64,000 nt of DNA from assembly GCF_003641205.1 (NCBI RefSeq), contig NZ_CP032762.1, positions 4,856,001 through 4,920,000 of the forward strand, written 5' to 3'. This DNA is from Rhodococcus sp. P1Y. Its GTDB lineage: Bacteria > Actinomycetota > Actinomycetes > Mycobacteriales > Mycobacteriaceae. Positions 1-10,800 of this stretch are shown here, piece after piece (position 1 is the stretch's first letter; every line of letters starts with the position of its first letter). A model generated the notes under the pieces. That model saw nothing but the letters and a program-made list of their open reading frames with translations. It did no database searches and had not been told where the DNA came from. The translations under genes were made by a program, and so were the position numbers.

Positions 1-549
1 ACCGTCCTGTGCCTGACGCGCACGGGTCATGTGCACGCCCGCTTTGCCGTTGGCGAACGCGTATGCACTCCCACCGACGACGATGACCGCCACCAGGACG
101 AGGAGTGCGATCGGCGACAGGATCCCGACGTACGCGAGTGCGCAGATCACGATCACGGAGTTGATCAGGAGCAGCGGAAGCGACTGCACCGCCTGGCCGA
201 CCGCCGCGAGGTCCTCGGTGAGGACCGCAGTCGCGCGGGAGGTGCGAAACGCTTCGAACCGGCGAAGCGGAATCGCGAGAAGGTCGTCGACCAGCTTGGT
301 CCGCAACCGATCCACGGACCGCTGAGTGACCCGGACCAGTGCGTTCGACGCGAGCGCGCCCGACAGCAGGACCAGCACAGCCGCACCGATGAACAGCGGG
401 AGCGCGCCGAGGCCGCTGTCGGTCGAGACGGCCGTGGTGATCGTGGCCACCATCGCGATGGTGGCCACGCCGGTGACGATCCCGGCGACCACGGCGAGGA
501 CGGATATTCCCCGCCCACCCCGAAGTAATACTGCAAGCAAGTTTTTCAT
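1..549 (-). CDS. Cyclic-peptide exporter ABC transporter (SyrD/PvdE-like), membrane domain, partial
   Basis: The first 183 codons of a gene that runs off the left edge of the window. The N-terminus (MKNLLAVLLRGGRG) leads into hydrophobic segments at about residues 15-37, 50-68 and 127-165. Between them lies a Q-R-S-V-D-R-L-R-T-K-L motif, followed by a P-L-R-R-F-E segment, typical of the transmembrane half of type I exporters of the cyclic peptide family. The ATP-binding half would lie beyond the window. Its ATG overlaps the stop of the upstream NRPS (ATGA, 546-549), so it is translationally coupled and very likely exports the peptide made by that operon. Family assignment is from the membrane part only. 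Confidence 0.8.
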   Translation of the reverse strand, partial: MKNLLAVLLRGGRGISVLAVVAGIVTGVATIAMVATITTAVSTDSGLGALPLFIGAAVLVLLSGALASNALVRVTQRSVDRLRTKLVDDLLAIPLRRFEAFRTSRATAVLTEDLAAVGQAVQSLPLLLINSVIVICALAYVGILSPIALLVLVAVIVVGGSAYAFANGKAGVHMTRARQAQDG

Positions 550-3500
550 TGCGTTGTCTCTCCTCTGTCCTCGGTTCCCGGCTGGGTCGCCCACCGAAGT
601 GCGGCGTTGTACGCGTCGACGATCCTGCGATGCCGTGCGGGCGAGACACGTGCGGTGTCGACGATCAGCATCAGCGCGAGGCGATGCTCGGGTGGATGGA
701 TCGAGAATGTCGCCATGAGTGTGAAATCCGTATCCTCCTGCGAGAAATGGGAATCGGTGTCCTTCGACCCGAACGTGTGGGTTTTCTCGACCTCCGCGAG
801 ACGATGGAACCGCACGAAGTTGAATCCGAAGTCGAACAGCGGCCCCTTGCCTGCCAGAGCGGTGATGTCGACGTTCGGCAGTCGCCTGTACGGCACCATT
901 GCCGCGTCGGTCCGCGCAATGTGCTCGGCTGCCGCGATCGGATCGTCGAGTGAGGAGAACTGCAAGGGAATCATGTTGAGGAACATTCCCCGTGCGTCGA
1001 TACCGCCCTCACGCTCCAGCCTGCCGTTGGACGTGACGCCCGTGACGATCTCCGCGGCGCCGAACACCTCGGACATTGCGCGAACGTGCACGGCCAGCGC
1101 CAGGTGGCGGACCGACAGTCCTGCACTCTCTGCGCGCGGACCGAGTGCTGCGGCGTCGAACTCGGTCCGTTGCATTGCACGCGCACCGGTTGCGCCGACG
1201 TCGGCAACGACGCGGGGACGAACTCCGCGCAGGTGGTCCGTCCACGCATCGGCGGTGTCCTGCGAAGTCCGCGCATGCTGTTCGGCCGCAACGAAATCGA
1301 CGAACTTCACCGGCACCGCGGTGATACTGGCATCGTAGTTCGGATCACGACGGCGAAGCGCGTTGTGGCGATCGATGATCTCCGCGAGGGTCGACGTCCA
1401 GCTCCAGCCGTCGAGCACGACGTGGGAGTCGCTGATGATCAGCTGATCCTCCCCCGGCGCAACCCGGACCAGAGTGATGCGAAACAGCGGAGCCCGCTCC
1501 AGATCGAACGGCCGAACACGCTCCTGCGCAACCAGATCGTCGATGACAACGTCCGGATCGGCGTCCGCACCGACGGTGACCACCGTCAACGGAGTCGAGG
1601 CGTGTCGGTGCACGAGTTGTAGTGGCTCCATGGCACTCCACTCGTCGATCGACGTACGCAACACCTCGTGTCGGCGAATCACATCGGCCAGGGCGACTCG
1701 AAACGCCAAGGGCTCCAGTCCGCCGCGAATCCGGATGCTGACAGTGTTGTGGTAGACCCCCACGGACGCATCGGCGCGAATGTGGAACAACATCCCCTCC
1801 TGCGCCGCCGACAGCGGGTATGCGTCGGAGATGTCGTAGGGCAACGCGTCGCGAACCGAGCTTTCGATCAGCTCGAACGGTGCGATGGCGACGTCGGCCG
1901 CCACTACCTGCGGGGCGCGGGCCGCGGCGAGCTCACCGATCGACCGTAGGGTGGCTGCTCCCAGCACATCTCCGACGCCGAGGTCGATTCCGCGTGCCCT
2001 GATATCGCTGACGAGGCGCACCGCGAGAATCGAATCACCGCCGTTGGCGAGGAACGATCGATCGAGATCGACGACTCGGTCGCCCAGGACCCTCTCGACC
2101 ACACTCTCGAACGATCCGGCCGAGGAGAGCTTTTCGTCCTCGGTACCGGCAGCGGCAAGTAACGACTCGATCCGGCGGTCGAGCTTGCCGTTGACCGTGA
2201 CCGGGAACGAACGCACTCGGTGGATTCGATCGGGCACTTCGTACGCGGCGAGGCTGGCCGCAGCTGCCGACTGCAGCTCCCCGGCGTCGAACTCGTCGCT
2301 GTCGACGAACGCAAGCAGCTGGTTCTCGTGTGCGACCACGCATGCTCGCCGCACACCGGGTGACTGTTCGAGAACGGTTTCGACGCCCGATGCCTCGATG
2401 CGGTGCCCTCGTACCTTCACCTGCGAATCGATCCTGCCCTCGAATTGCAGCTCACCCGGTGCGAGCCAGTGTCCGAGATCGCCTGTGAGGTAGAGCCGGG
2501 CACCGGGCAGGGCGCCCGGAAACGGGTCCGGTACGAATCGCGACGCCGTCAGAGCGCCACGGCCGAGGTATCCGAGGGCCAGACCTGCCCCGCGTACAGT
2601 GATCTGGCCGGCGACTCCCCTCGGTAGCGCTCGCCCGTTGTCGTCGACGATCACCACATCGAGGTGCGCGAGCGGCTCCCCTACCTGCACAGTCGGCGAA
2701 TTCAGATCGGCTGCGGTGACGAACCGGCGGGTCGTGTGCACTGTCGTCTCGGTGGCGCCGAGCATGTTGACGACGGCCGCATCACTGATGGTGTCGAACC
2801 ACTGCCGCACGTATGCGGACGAGACCTGCTCGCCGCCGAGAACGACGCGTTGTACGGAGGGCAGGTCGGGGCGCGCCGCGAGCAGTGAACCCAGCGCGGT
2901 GTTGGTCAGCGACAACACTGTGACGCGGTCCTCGCGCAGTCGGTCCGCAAGCACGAACGGATCTCGCACGACGGTGTCGTCGTACATCACCACGCGTGCC
3001 CCCCGAGACAGAGCCGTCCACAGTTCCCACACACTGAAATCGAAGGTGAAGGCGTGCACTGCAGAGACGATGTCGCCGGGCTCGATCAACGTCGTGGTGG
3101 CGTCGCGCAAGGCAAGTAGGTTGGCGTGGGTGACGGGCACGCCCTTGGGTACGCCGGTGGTACCGGAGGTGAAAATCACGTACGCCGGAAGTGTCGAATC
3201 GAGCTCGGGGAGAGCGGTACTCAACTCCGACGGCGCTGTAGCGCGATCGAGGATCCATAGATCCTCCGGCGCGACCGATGCGTCCGACAGCACGCCGAGA
3301 CGGGCACCGGACTGCTGCGCGATCGCGGACAAGCGTGCTGCGCCGTGTCGGGTGTCGACGGGTACGTACGCGGCGCCGAGTGCCATGATCGCGGCTGCCC
3401 AGCTCACGAACGCCGCGTCCCGTTCGACCGAGAGCAACACGGAGTCACCGGCTCCGACTCCGTTCTCGACGAGAATGGCTGCCCTACCTCGTATTTCACG

Positions 3501-4871
3501 AGCGAGTTCGGTATGGGTGAGTGTGCGGTCGGGTGCGACCAACACAGTGTGCTCGGTGTCGGCTGCGCGCACCAACTCTGCAACGATGCTCGTATCGGAG
3601 GCCGGAAGTATCTCGGGTGCCCCGGTCGGCCCGACGACTACGTCCGCGATCGAGGTATCCGAGTCTGCCCGAACGACTGCCTCGAGCACATCCCGGACGC
3701 CGTCGTGTGTCACCGCCGACCATCCGGACAGGGCCGATTCGATCTGTATCTCGGGTGCGGCGGTGGCCGAGATGCTGATCGTCAACGGCGCTTTCATCTC
3801 ACCGGTATGCACGGCAACCGGGTACGCCACAGCATCACCGAGGGTGATCGCGGACCGATCCGCGCTTTGGATGTTGACGAAAATGTCGGTGGGAAGCCAG
3901 AATTCGGGATCCTCGCGCCTGATATCGGCGTACACGGACGCCAGATCGACGTCGGCGTTAGCGGCAGCGTCGGCGAGAAGTCGCTCGATGCGTCGACGAA
4001 CGTTCCCGACGGTGTCCGATTCAGCGACCTCGATCACGAGCGGGACGGTGCTGACCAACGGTCCGACCACATCGAATTCCTCGAGCTCGCGGCGATTGGC
4101 CAGCGGGACCGACAGGCACAGAACACGAGCGTCGAGCATCCTCGACAGCGTCACGGCAACGGCGGCAAGCCAGGCTGCGGAATCGGGGGCACCCGTGCTC
4201 GTGACGCCGCGGCGGGTGACGATCGGCGCTCCGGTCGCCGCGAGCCGTCGCGCCTGTCGATGAGGCACTGCGGCCAGGTACGCACGCCACCACGCCGACG
4301 ACTCGGGGCGGACGCGAGCAACGTCGTGATAGCGCACCGGGTGCGACCGCGCAGCGTGCCCCGGTGAGGAGAGCTCACGAGCAATGTCCTCGACGAGCAG
4401 TGACACCGAATGGCCGTCGATCACCGCGTGATGAAATACCTGAACGACCCTGGCGAGATTGCCCGCACGACGCAGCAGCGCTACCCGAACCAGGGGTCCG
4501 TCGGTCCATGGCCGCCCGAGAATCTCTTCGGTGGCGGCGTCCAATTCAGCTGCGTTGTCCGTGCCGTCCAAGTCGCGAATCTCGGGGCGAACCTCCTCGG
4601 TGGCCGCGAGCACGAAGCCGTTCTCGGCATCGACGATTCGAGTGGCGAAGACGTCCCGTACACGCAGTACCGCAGCGATCGCGGCGATCACGTCCTCCGC
4701 TGCGCTGGCGTCGATGTCGAACACCACCGGCACCGAGTAGGCGGTATCGGGTGCCGCGAGATGCGCTCGCCACAGGCGTTCCTGATATGGACTCGGTGAC
4801 ACTGCCGGGATGTCGGCAGGCCGGCTCGGCGAGGCGTCGGCGGCAGCGAGAAGCAGATCGAGGTCGCTCAC
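546..4871 (-). CDS. Non-ribosomal peptide synthetase, C-A-T-C (final module and release domain)
   Basis: 1441 residues. The condensation domain (about 20-405) has the HHAVIDG motif at 147-153. The adenylation domain (about 430-905) has FTSGTTGVPKG, and its pocket residues align as D611 F612 W615 S654 V677 G679 M703 V711 H712 K896, one change from the textbook threonine code, so threonine is the likely substrate (inference). The carrier domain has GGDS with the phosphopantetheine serine at 947. A second condensation-type domain (about 1010-1430) ends the protein; its motif reads SHVVLDG, with the first His replaced and the catalytic second His kept. There is no thioesterase, so this terminal C domain probably releases the peptide by cyclisation, hydrolysis or transfer to an acceptor. 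The A8-type core motif GATE replaces the usual GPTE. Start and stop overlap the flanking genes by ATGA. Confidence 0.93.
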   Translation of the reverse strand: MSDLDLLLAAADASPSRPADIPAVSPSPYQERLWRAHLAAPDTAYSVPVVFDIDASAAEDVIAAIAAVLRVRDVFATRIVDAENGFVLAATEEVRPEIRDLDGTDNAAELDAATEEILGRPWTDGPLVRVALLRRAGNLARVVQVFHHAVIDGHSVSLLVEDIARELSSPGHAARSHPVRYHDVARVRPESSAWWRAYLAAVPHRQARRLAATGAPIVTRRGVTSTGAPDSAAWLAAVAVTLSRMLDARVLCLSVPLANRRELEEFDVVGPLVSTVPLVIEVAESDTVGNVRRRIERLLADAAANADVDLASVYADIRREDPEFWLPTDIFVNIQSADRSAITLGDAVAYPVAVHTGEMKAPLTISISATAAPEIQIESALSGWSAVTHDGVRDVLEAVVRADSDTSIADVVVGPTGAPEILPASDTSIVAELVRAADTEHTVLVAPDRTLTHTELAREIRGRAAILVENGVGAGDSVLLSVERDAAFVSWAAAIMALGAAYVPVDTRHGAARLSAIAQQSGARLGVLSDASVAPEDLWILDRATAPSELSTALPELDSTLPAYVIFTSGTTGVPKGVPVTHANLLALRDATTTLIEPGDIVSAVHAFTFDFSVWELWTALSRGARVVMYDDTVVRDPFVLADRLREDRVTVLSLTNTALGSLLAARPDLPSVQRVVLGGEQVSSAYVRQWFDTISDAAVVNMLGATETTVHTTRRFVTAADLNSPTVQVGEPLAHLDVVIVDDNGRALPRGVAGQITVRGAGLALGYLGRGALTASRFVPDPFPGALPGARLYLTGDLGHWLAPGELQFEGRIDSQVKVRGHRIEASGVETVLEQSPGVRRACVVAHENQLLAFVDSDEFDAGELQSAAAASLAAYEVPDRIHRVRSFPVTVNGKLDRRIESLLAAAGTEDEKLSSAGSFESVVERVLGDRVVDLDRSFLANGGDSILAVRLVSDIRARGIDLGVGDVLGAATLRSIGELAAARAPQVVAADVAIAPFELIESSVRDALPYDISDAYPLSAAQEGMLFHIRADASVGVYHNTVSIRIRGGLEPLAFRVALADVIRRHEVLRTSIDEWSAMEPLQLVHRHASTPLTVVTVGADADPDVVIDDLVAQERVRPFDLERAPLFRITLVRVAPGEDQLIISDSHVVLDGWSWTSTLAEIIDRHNALRRRDPNYDASITAVPVKFVDFVAAEQHARTSQDTADAWTDHLRGVRPRVVADVGATGARAMQRTEFDAAALGPRAESAGLSVRHLALAVHVRAMSEVFGAAEIVTGVTSNGRLEREGGIDARGMFLNMIPLQFSSLDDPIAAAEHIARTDAAMVPYRRLPNVDITALAGKGPLFDFGFNFVRFHRLAEVEKTHTFGSKDTDSHFSQEDTDFTLMATFSIHPPEHRLALMLIVDTARVSPARHRRIVDAYNAALRWATQPGTEDRGETTQ

Positions 4872-6931
4872 CGACCTGTCCTTTCGAGCGAGCCCGCGAC
4901 GAGGTCGAGGTGCGCACGATCGACGCGCTGCAGCAAGAGGTCCTCGTGATCGCCGAGACTGTCCCGCTGACGGAAGTCTTCGAGCGAGACGTCGACCTTG
5001 AGGATGCGCCGGTAGAGCGCAATCAGCTTGAGCTGTTTCATCGAATCTCCGCCGAGGGCGGAAATGGAGGTGGCCCGACGTGGGTTCTCGGCCCCCAGCA
5101 CGTTGCCCCAGATGATCTCGAGCACCCGGTGCGGCGGGTTGGCCGCATCGGTGGACTGGACCTGGGCGGACAATTCGACACTATCGGTCACGTCGGTTGC
5201 CAGCTTGGATGCGTCGACCTTGCCGGTGGCCGTACGAGGAATCGACTCGACGCGACGCACTCGGCTCGCCGCCAGTTCTCGGCGCCAGTTCTCGGCGATG
5301 TGAGCGCGCACCGCGACCAGAACCGATTCGTCCGGCGACTCCACGACGATGTCGACGCCGCCCTCTCCGGCCAGAACGACAGCACCACCGACCCCGTCCA
5401 GTCCGACGAGGTCGCTGCGCAACGCTTCCAGATCGACACGCACCCCGTTGACCTTGACCTGGGCGTCCTCGCGTCCGAGGTAGACGAGACCGTCCGTGGT
5501 CGCCCGCACGCGGTCACCGGTCGCGTACATACGCGCACCCGGCACAGCCGTGTCGGCAGGCAAGAACACCGCGGCAGTTTTTCGCGGGTCACCGTGGTAG
5601 CCGCGCGAGACGCTGTCACCGGTGACGAACAGTGACCCGACGGCTCCGAAGGGAACGGGATCGAAATTCTCGTCGAGAACGAGTGCACCGGATCCGCGAA
5701 TGGCGTCACCGATGGCCGTTCGATCGCGTCCGTTGTCGACCTCCCGCAACCAGACTGCGTTGGAGGTGCACTCCGACGGCCCGTACAGGTTGACGATTCG
5801 TACACTGGGCCACACCGCCCGTGTGCGCTCGACGAGGTCGGGATCCAGGGCCTCGCCTCCGAGCAGCAGGGTGCCCGGCGTCGCGATCGACAGATGTGTT
5901 GCCACATCGAGGAATTGCCGCCACACGGTGGGAACGGTGTTGATGGCGACATCGGGAACGGTTGTGGCTGTTTCGATCTCACGCAGAACGTCGTCGGTCT
6001 CGGTCAACACGACCGTTCCGCCCGCCGCGAGCTGACCCCAGATCTGCTTGACGATCGCGTCGAACTCCGGCGCGCTGAGAGTGGGCATCGTGATGTCCGG
6101 TCCGCACAGTCCCTCGGCTTCGAGAAATGCGCAGTAGGCCGCGAGCTGGGCTCGCTCCACCACAATGGCCTTGGGCGTTCCTGTCGTCCCAGACGTGAAC
6201 TGCACGTAGGCGGCGGCAGTGCCGCGGACTATGCGGTCTCCACTGAATGCAGCATGCGCGGATACGAATCGAGCTGCGGTCGAGGCGTAACCGGAGTCGT
6301 CCCGCGCGGACTGCAGCAGGTATGCGCGACCTGAGACGAGGACGCCGAGTAGGTTCACGACCGTGTCGATCGATCGATCGAAGCGCACCACGACGTGCTC
6401 ACCGGCATGCGCCTGGTCCAGCACATCGGCGCGGCTCTCCGCGGCCGCTACCAATTCTGCGTAGTCGATGGAGTTGTTCTCGAGCCGAACTGCGGTGCGA
6501 TGCCCGAAGGTGACGGCGTGCCCCCGAATACGATCGACGACGTCGCGATGTTCGAGCGGTTCGGCCTCGGGCACCTGCTCGTCCTCGGCGATATCGGCGC
6601 CGAGCCTGCGCGCTGTCTCCCGCGCGATCGAGGCCGCGACGAGCGGATCGAGATGGAGGTTGCCCCGTGTTGCATCGACTACGACGTGGTGGGCATCGGC
6701 AGTGACGACCAGTCCGTCGATCTCGGCTACCCAGCCTGTGTCGGTGCCGTGTACACGCGGGGATTCGACCGGCTGCTCACCGAGCACGAACAGCTCGAGG
6801 GCGTCGCGCACTGCGTCGCTCACGACGCTGTGCTCCGCATCGTGGACGGTGGCAGCGACGCCTTCCGATCGGGAGTGCGTGCGCAGCCACGAGCCGGCCA
6901 GTCGGCCCGAAAGTTCTGTATGGGTGCTCAT
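4868..6931 (-). CDS. Free-standing NRPS adenylation-carrier (A-T) protein with a novel leader region
   Basis: 687 residues, starting at MSTHTEL because this ATG forms an ATGA overlap with the oxygenase upstream. The frame stays open further upstream, but that part is the complement of the oxygenase. The A domain spans about 130-585 (FTSGTTGTPK at 245-254, YGPSE at 383-387, final Lys571) and the T domain about 600-670 (GGDS, Ser630). The stretch between the A2 and A3 motifs is unusually short. Pocket residues align roughly as D291 A292 K295 N331 L357 G359 L383-region S390 N391, which I do not assign to an amino acid. Residues 1-130 match no domain I recognise but contain HHVVVDA (81-87), resembling a degenerate condensation-domain motif. 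It presumably loads the third residue, handed on by the C domains of the flanking synthetases. Confidence 0.9.
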   Translation of the reverse strand: MSTHTELSGRLAGSWLRTHSRSEGVAATVHDAEHSVVSDAVRDALELFVLGEQPVESPRVHGTDTGWVAEIDGLVVTADAHHVVVDATRGNLHLDPLVAASIARETARRLGADIAEDEQVPEAEPLEHRDVVDRIRGHAVTFGHRTAVRLENNSIDYAELVAAAESRADVLDQAHAGEHVVVRFDRSIDTVVNLLGVLVSGRAYLLQSARDDSGYASTAARFVSAHAAFSGDRIVRGTAAAYVQFTSGTTGTPKAIVVERAQLAAYCAFLEAEGLCGPDITMPTLSAPEFDAIVKQIWGQLAAGGTVVLTETDDVLREIETATTVPDVAINTVPTVWRQFLDVATHLSIATPGTLLLGGEALDPDLVERTRAVWPSVRIVNLYGPSECTSNAVWLREVDNGRDRTAIGDAIRGSGALVLDENFDPVPFGAVGSLFVTGDSVSRGYHGDPRKTAAVFLPADTAVPGARMYATGDRVRATTDGLVYLGREDAQVKVNGVRVDLEALRSDLVGLDGVGGAVVLAGEGGVDIVVESPDESVLVAVRAHIAENWRRELAASRVRRVESIPRTATGKVDASKLATDVTDSVELSAQVQSTDAANPPHRVLEIIWGNVLGAENPRRATSISALGGDSMKQLKLIALYRRILKVDVSLEDFRQRDSLGDHEDLLLQRVDRAHLDLVAGSLERTGR

Positions 6932-7842
6932 CTCCAGGTCCCCTCTCCTGTCATGCAGACCCGCACCTGACGGGATCCGGTGAACGGCTGACGACCGTGC
7001 GCGAACCGTCGGTTGTCGACGATGGTCAGATCCCCTTCGTTCCATGGAATCGCGAGCGACACCGCGTCGACCGCGTCGCGCACTGCAGCGACGTCGCCGT
7101 CGTCGAAGGGGGTTCCGTCTCCGAACAACGTGTTCTTCGGTATCCCCTCCTCGCCGACGACGAGCAGCAGGTCGTCGCGGACGCCCGGTGGGAGCGTTCT
7201 GACGTTGAAGGCCACCATTTGGTTGAACCAGGACTGCTCGCCGTCGACCGTCTGAAATGCAGGCAGCGTCCACCAGGTAGAGACGGTGTCGTCGACGATC
7301 TCCAGCGTCTCTCCGCGCGCGGACACCTCTTCGGTCAACTCGTCGACGTTCTCGACGCCGTAGGCACTCCGCCAGTCGATGCCCAGCATCGAGCTGAACG
7401 CGCGTCGGTACCGAATACCATGTGCGGCAAGCTTGTCGGCCAGACGGCCGGGTAGCCGCTCGGCAATGTCGCGGGTTGGGGCAAGCGGAGTAGCACCGCC
7501 CGTCTCCGACGGTTGCACGCAGCAGAAGGCAAGGTGCAGAGGCCACGTCGGCGCGTACGCCATCTCCGAGTGCAGGTCGATTGCGTACTCGGAGGGGAAG
7601 TCGGTGGACGAGTAGACGTTGCGGTCGAGCCTGGTCCTCGGCGTCGCACCGCCCTGATACTCGAGTGGCTCGGATCCGGTGACGGCGGTGGTGATCGCGT
7701 CGAACTGTGCGACCGACTCCCCCAGCCCCTGCAGGCGAAGAACACCGGTATCGGCGAGTATTCCGCGCAATTCGTCGAGGTTGTTCTCGGTCCATGCCGC
7801 CGCGTCCGTGCCGACGCGAACGGCCGTGCTCGTGATGGTCAT
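6928..7842 (-). CDS. TauD/TfdA-type Fe(II)/2-oxoglutarate oxygenase, SyrP-like
   Basis: 304 residues. The non-heme iron triad is visible: H and E of LHSEM (about residues 90-93) and the distal His of FAHGRQPF near the C-terminus, followed by the conserved Arg of the 2-oxoglutarate site (SRQVRV). A W-R-x-A-Y-G segment in the middle is typical of the SyrP group, which hydroxylates amino acids bound to NRPS carrier domains. It lies between the two synthetase parts, directly before the A-T protein, and overlaps both neighbours by ATGA. The likely job is beta-hydroxylation of a carrier-bound residue (inference from context); which residue cannot be read from the sequence. Hydroxy-aspartate ligands are common in siderophores made this way, but that is only a possibility here. 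Confidence 0.87.
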   Translation of the reverse strand: MTITSTAVRVGTDAAAWTENNLDELRGILADTGVLRLQGLGESVAQFDAITTAVTGSEPLEYQGGATPRTRLDRNVYSSTDFPSEYAIDLHSEMAYAPTWPLHLAFCCVQPSETGGATPLAPTRDIAERLPGRLADKLAAHGIRYRRAFSSMLGIDWRSAYGVENVDELTEEVSARGETLEIVDDTVSTWWTLPAFQTVDGEQSWFNQMVAFNVRTLPPGVRDDLLLVVGEEGIPKNTLFGDGTPFDDGDVAAVRDAVDAVSLAIPWNEGDLTIVDNRRFAHGRQPFTGSRQVRVCMTGEGTWR

Positions 7843-10800
7843 CGATTGCTCCTCGGTGATGATTCGACAGCTGGATCGGTCGGTACGTCGGTTCTGTCTG
7901 CAGGCCCAGCGTCACCGGGCTGCTCGCGTGCGAGAGTCAGGAGAATCTCGATGTAGTCCTCGAGGATGCGGTGCCCGTCGGATTTGGATACGTGCGCGGT
8001 GTCGCAATTGAGCGTGACCTCGACACCGTCGACGATTCCACGATCGAGCACCGAGACCGTCAGTGCCAGACCGGTTCGTTCGCGGCTGGACACGACCTGG
8101 ACTGGACGCCCCAGAAATTCTGCGGCCGAGCCGGTTCCGCGAACGTCGTCGACGATGACGGCGGATTCGTACATCGCACCGGTCCCGACGGTCACCAGCG
8201 CCCCGGGCTCCGGCGAGGTGCCACCGTCGCTCTGCAGGGCGCGGTGTGTCGCAGTGAGCAGCTCGGAGATATCGACGCCCGCGGGCACACGGAGATCGAG
8301 AGTGCGTGCCTCGATGTACATTCCCGGGGCATCGTCGTGGCCGGTGGGGCGACGCTGGCCGATGCTGCCGAACCGTACGCGTCGGATGCCGTCGGCGAGC
8401 AGAAGTGCCCAGCCCGCGTGGGCGAGCGATGCCAGAGTCACCCCGTGCCGTGCGGCGGCGCGCCGGATGTCTCGTGCCCGGTCCGGATGCACCACACGGG
8501 TGAGATCCGTGTTACCTGGCGTCCCGGAGGCCACGGGCGCATTCAGCGCGGGCAGCAGTACGGCGGCCGATCGGTCGAGCGAGGGGAATCGTTCTCGGCC
8601 GGCCGATGCCACCATGTGATCGAGCATGCGGCGGTCGGGGCGGGTCGGCACCGGCCGACCCGCGTACCGATCGTCAATGTGCTGCACCAGCATTCGAGTA
8701 GTCCATCCGTCCGCCACGAGGTGATGGAAGGTGAGAACGAGAGTCGACGAGGTGATGCTCGCGCGGAACAGCGCAGAACCGTCCGCCACCGCACGAATTT
8801 CCGACTTCGCATCGACCCGATCGACCACCTCTGCCACGGATGCAGACGCAGGTACGACTAGGACCGGATCCGCCAGACCTTCCCAGGTGATCACTCCGCG
8901 CAATAGCGGAATCGCTGTGCCTGCGGATTCGACGGCATCTCGCAGTCGTGCGGCGTCGGTTCCCTCAGGAAGTGCCAGCACGATCTGTTCGACGTACGCG
9001 GCGTCCGCATCGGAGTCACTGCGAAGGTACATAGCTTCCTGCACCTCGGTGAGCGGCGCGACGGCCTCGACGTTTCCGCCTGCAGCCGTGAGGATGTCGT
9101 CGAGGGTGTTCCCGCGCAGATCGACCTCGCACACGCCCGTCGCCACCGGTACCGGCCGGGCACGGCCTGCGTCGTTCAACGCCGCAACGATCGCATCGGC
9201 AGTCCATTCGGCGGATTCGGCGTCGACATGCTCGACCGACACCACGAACTCGTCGCCGCGCAGCCAGGCATCGATCTGAACGGCGACGGGCCGCGGAGTC
9301 CCCGATGCACGCAGGCGTCCGGATCCGTACGCGCGCATCGACCCGGCCCTTTCGTCGTCGAGGCGGCCGACGTAGTTCACACCCACCTCCGGATGCAGCA
9401 CCGGTGACGGATCAGCGCCGAGTACGTACCGCAGCGTGCCCGTCAGCTGCCCAGCACTGCCCAGATAGCGCCGACGCCCGCGAATCTCGGCGATCTGCGC
9501 ATCTGCGCTGTCGGCGTGTACGGGGACGGCGGACAGGCTGGTGAACCAGCCGACGGTTCGAGTCAGATCGATCGTGTCCGCACCGAGTTCACGTCCGTGG
9601 GTTTCGACCTCGAGCACCGCTGGATTCACACCCGTGGTCGCGGTGTGCGCGGTTGCCGCGGCCGACTGCAACAGTTCCTCGATGGTCGCGCCGAGTGCAG
9701 AAGTGGCCGCAAAGACGGTCGCCGCAGACACGGCCCGCTCCGTCACGCCGGCCTCACCCTCGAGTCCGGGATCGATGTGTTCGCTGACCGCGGGTCGTTC
9801 CGGCAATCCGCGGTAGGCGGCGCGGTACGCCTCGAGTGCCGCCGCCGTACCGGCGTCGGACGCGAGCCACTGGACCCACTCGTGAACACTGGTGCGCTCC
9901 GGGGGAAGCGAGAAGTGTGGATCAGCCGCGTGTGCAAGCGCTTCGAGAAGATCACCCGCGACGATCTGGAGAGACACGACGTCCATGACGAAGTGGTGGG
10001 CGAGAACGATCACGCTGGTGCGCCCGGTCTCCATGTCACGAACGAAGCCGAAACCGATCGGCGTGCCGTTGTCCATCCCCACTCGCGTCGACAACGTGTT
10101 GAAGACCCTCGTGCACGCCCTCTCCGTCTCCGCGGCATTGGTGTCGAAGAAGTAGACAACCGGGCATGTGTCCGAGAGGACGAACTCGCGCACTGCGTCT
10201 TTCTCGTCCAGACGGACACGCAGCATCGGGTGAACGTCGAGAACGCTCCGCACTGCCTTGTCGGTGACCGCGCTGTCCGGAAGACCGTCGAGTTCGAACC
10301 GCACAGCCATGTTCCACGTCGACACCGGAGTCTGCGAGACCCGCTCGCGGAACCAGTGCACGGCTGGAGGGAGCAGACGAGAACGTTCCGGTTGCGAACC
10401 GTCGGATACCACCGAGGGGTCGACGGTGGCAGTGGCAACGAGTTGGTCGATCGTCCCGTCGGCGAGCGCTACCTGTACGTCGAGCACCACACCGCTTCGA
10501 CGCACGATCGCCGAGAGCTCCAGTGCCCGAAGCGAATCTCCGCCGGCCGAGACGAATCCTGTCGAGCGATCGATGTCGCCGAGCACGTCACGCATCGCCG
10601 CCGACACGATACCGTCGACGTCTGCGGCGTCTCCCGGGTCGCCCTCGGACTCGTTCACGGCCGCGACGGCGGTGCGCAGTGCGTCGTCGTCGACCTTCCC
10701 GGTACGGGTCAGCGGCAACTCCGACACCACATGCACACGTGAGGGCATGAGGTGTACGGGAAGAACCCGTCCCATCGCGGCGCGAACTGTGTGCGCGTCG

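Noticed and set aside
2599..4263. Long open frames on the plus strand across the NRPS genes, such as 2599-4263 and 12060-13721
   Set aside because: They are the complement of clear NRPS coding sequence, have Arg/Ser/Pro-rich low-complexity translations and no recognisable domain. GC-rich DNA leaves such frames open by chance.
6932..7915. N-terminal extension of the A-T protein upstream of 6931
   Set aside because: The frame is open, but the sequence encodes the oxygenase in another frame, and the ATGA overlap fixes the start at 6931.
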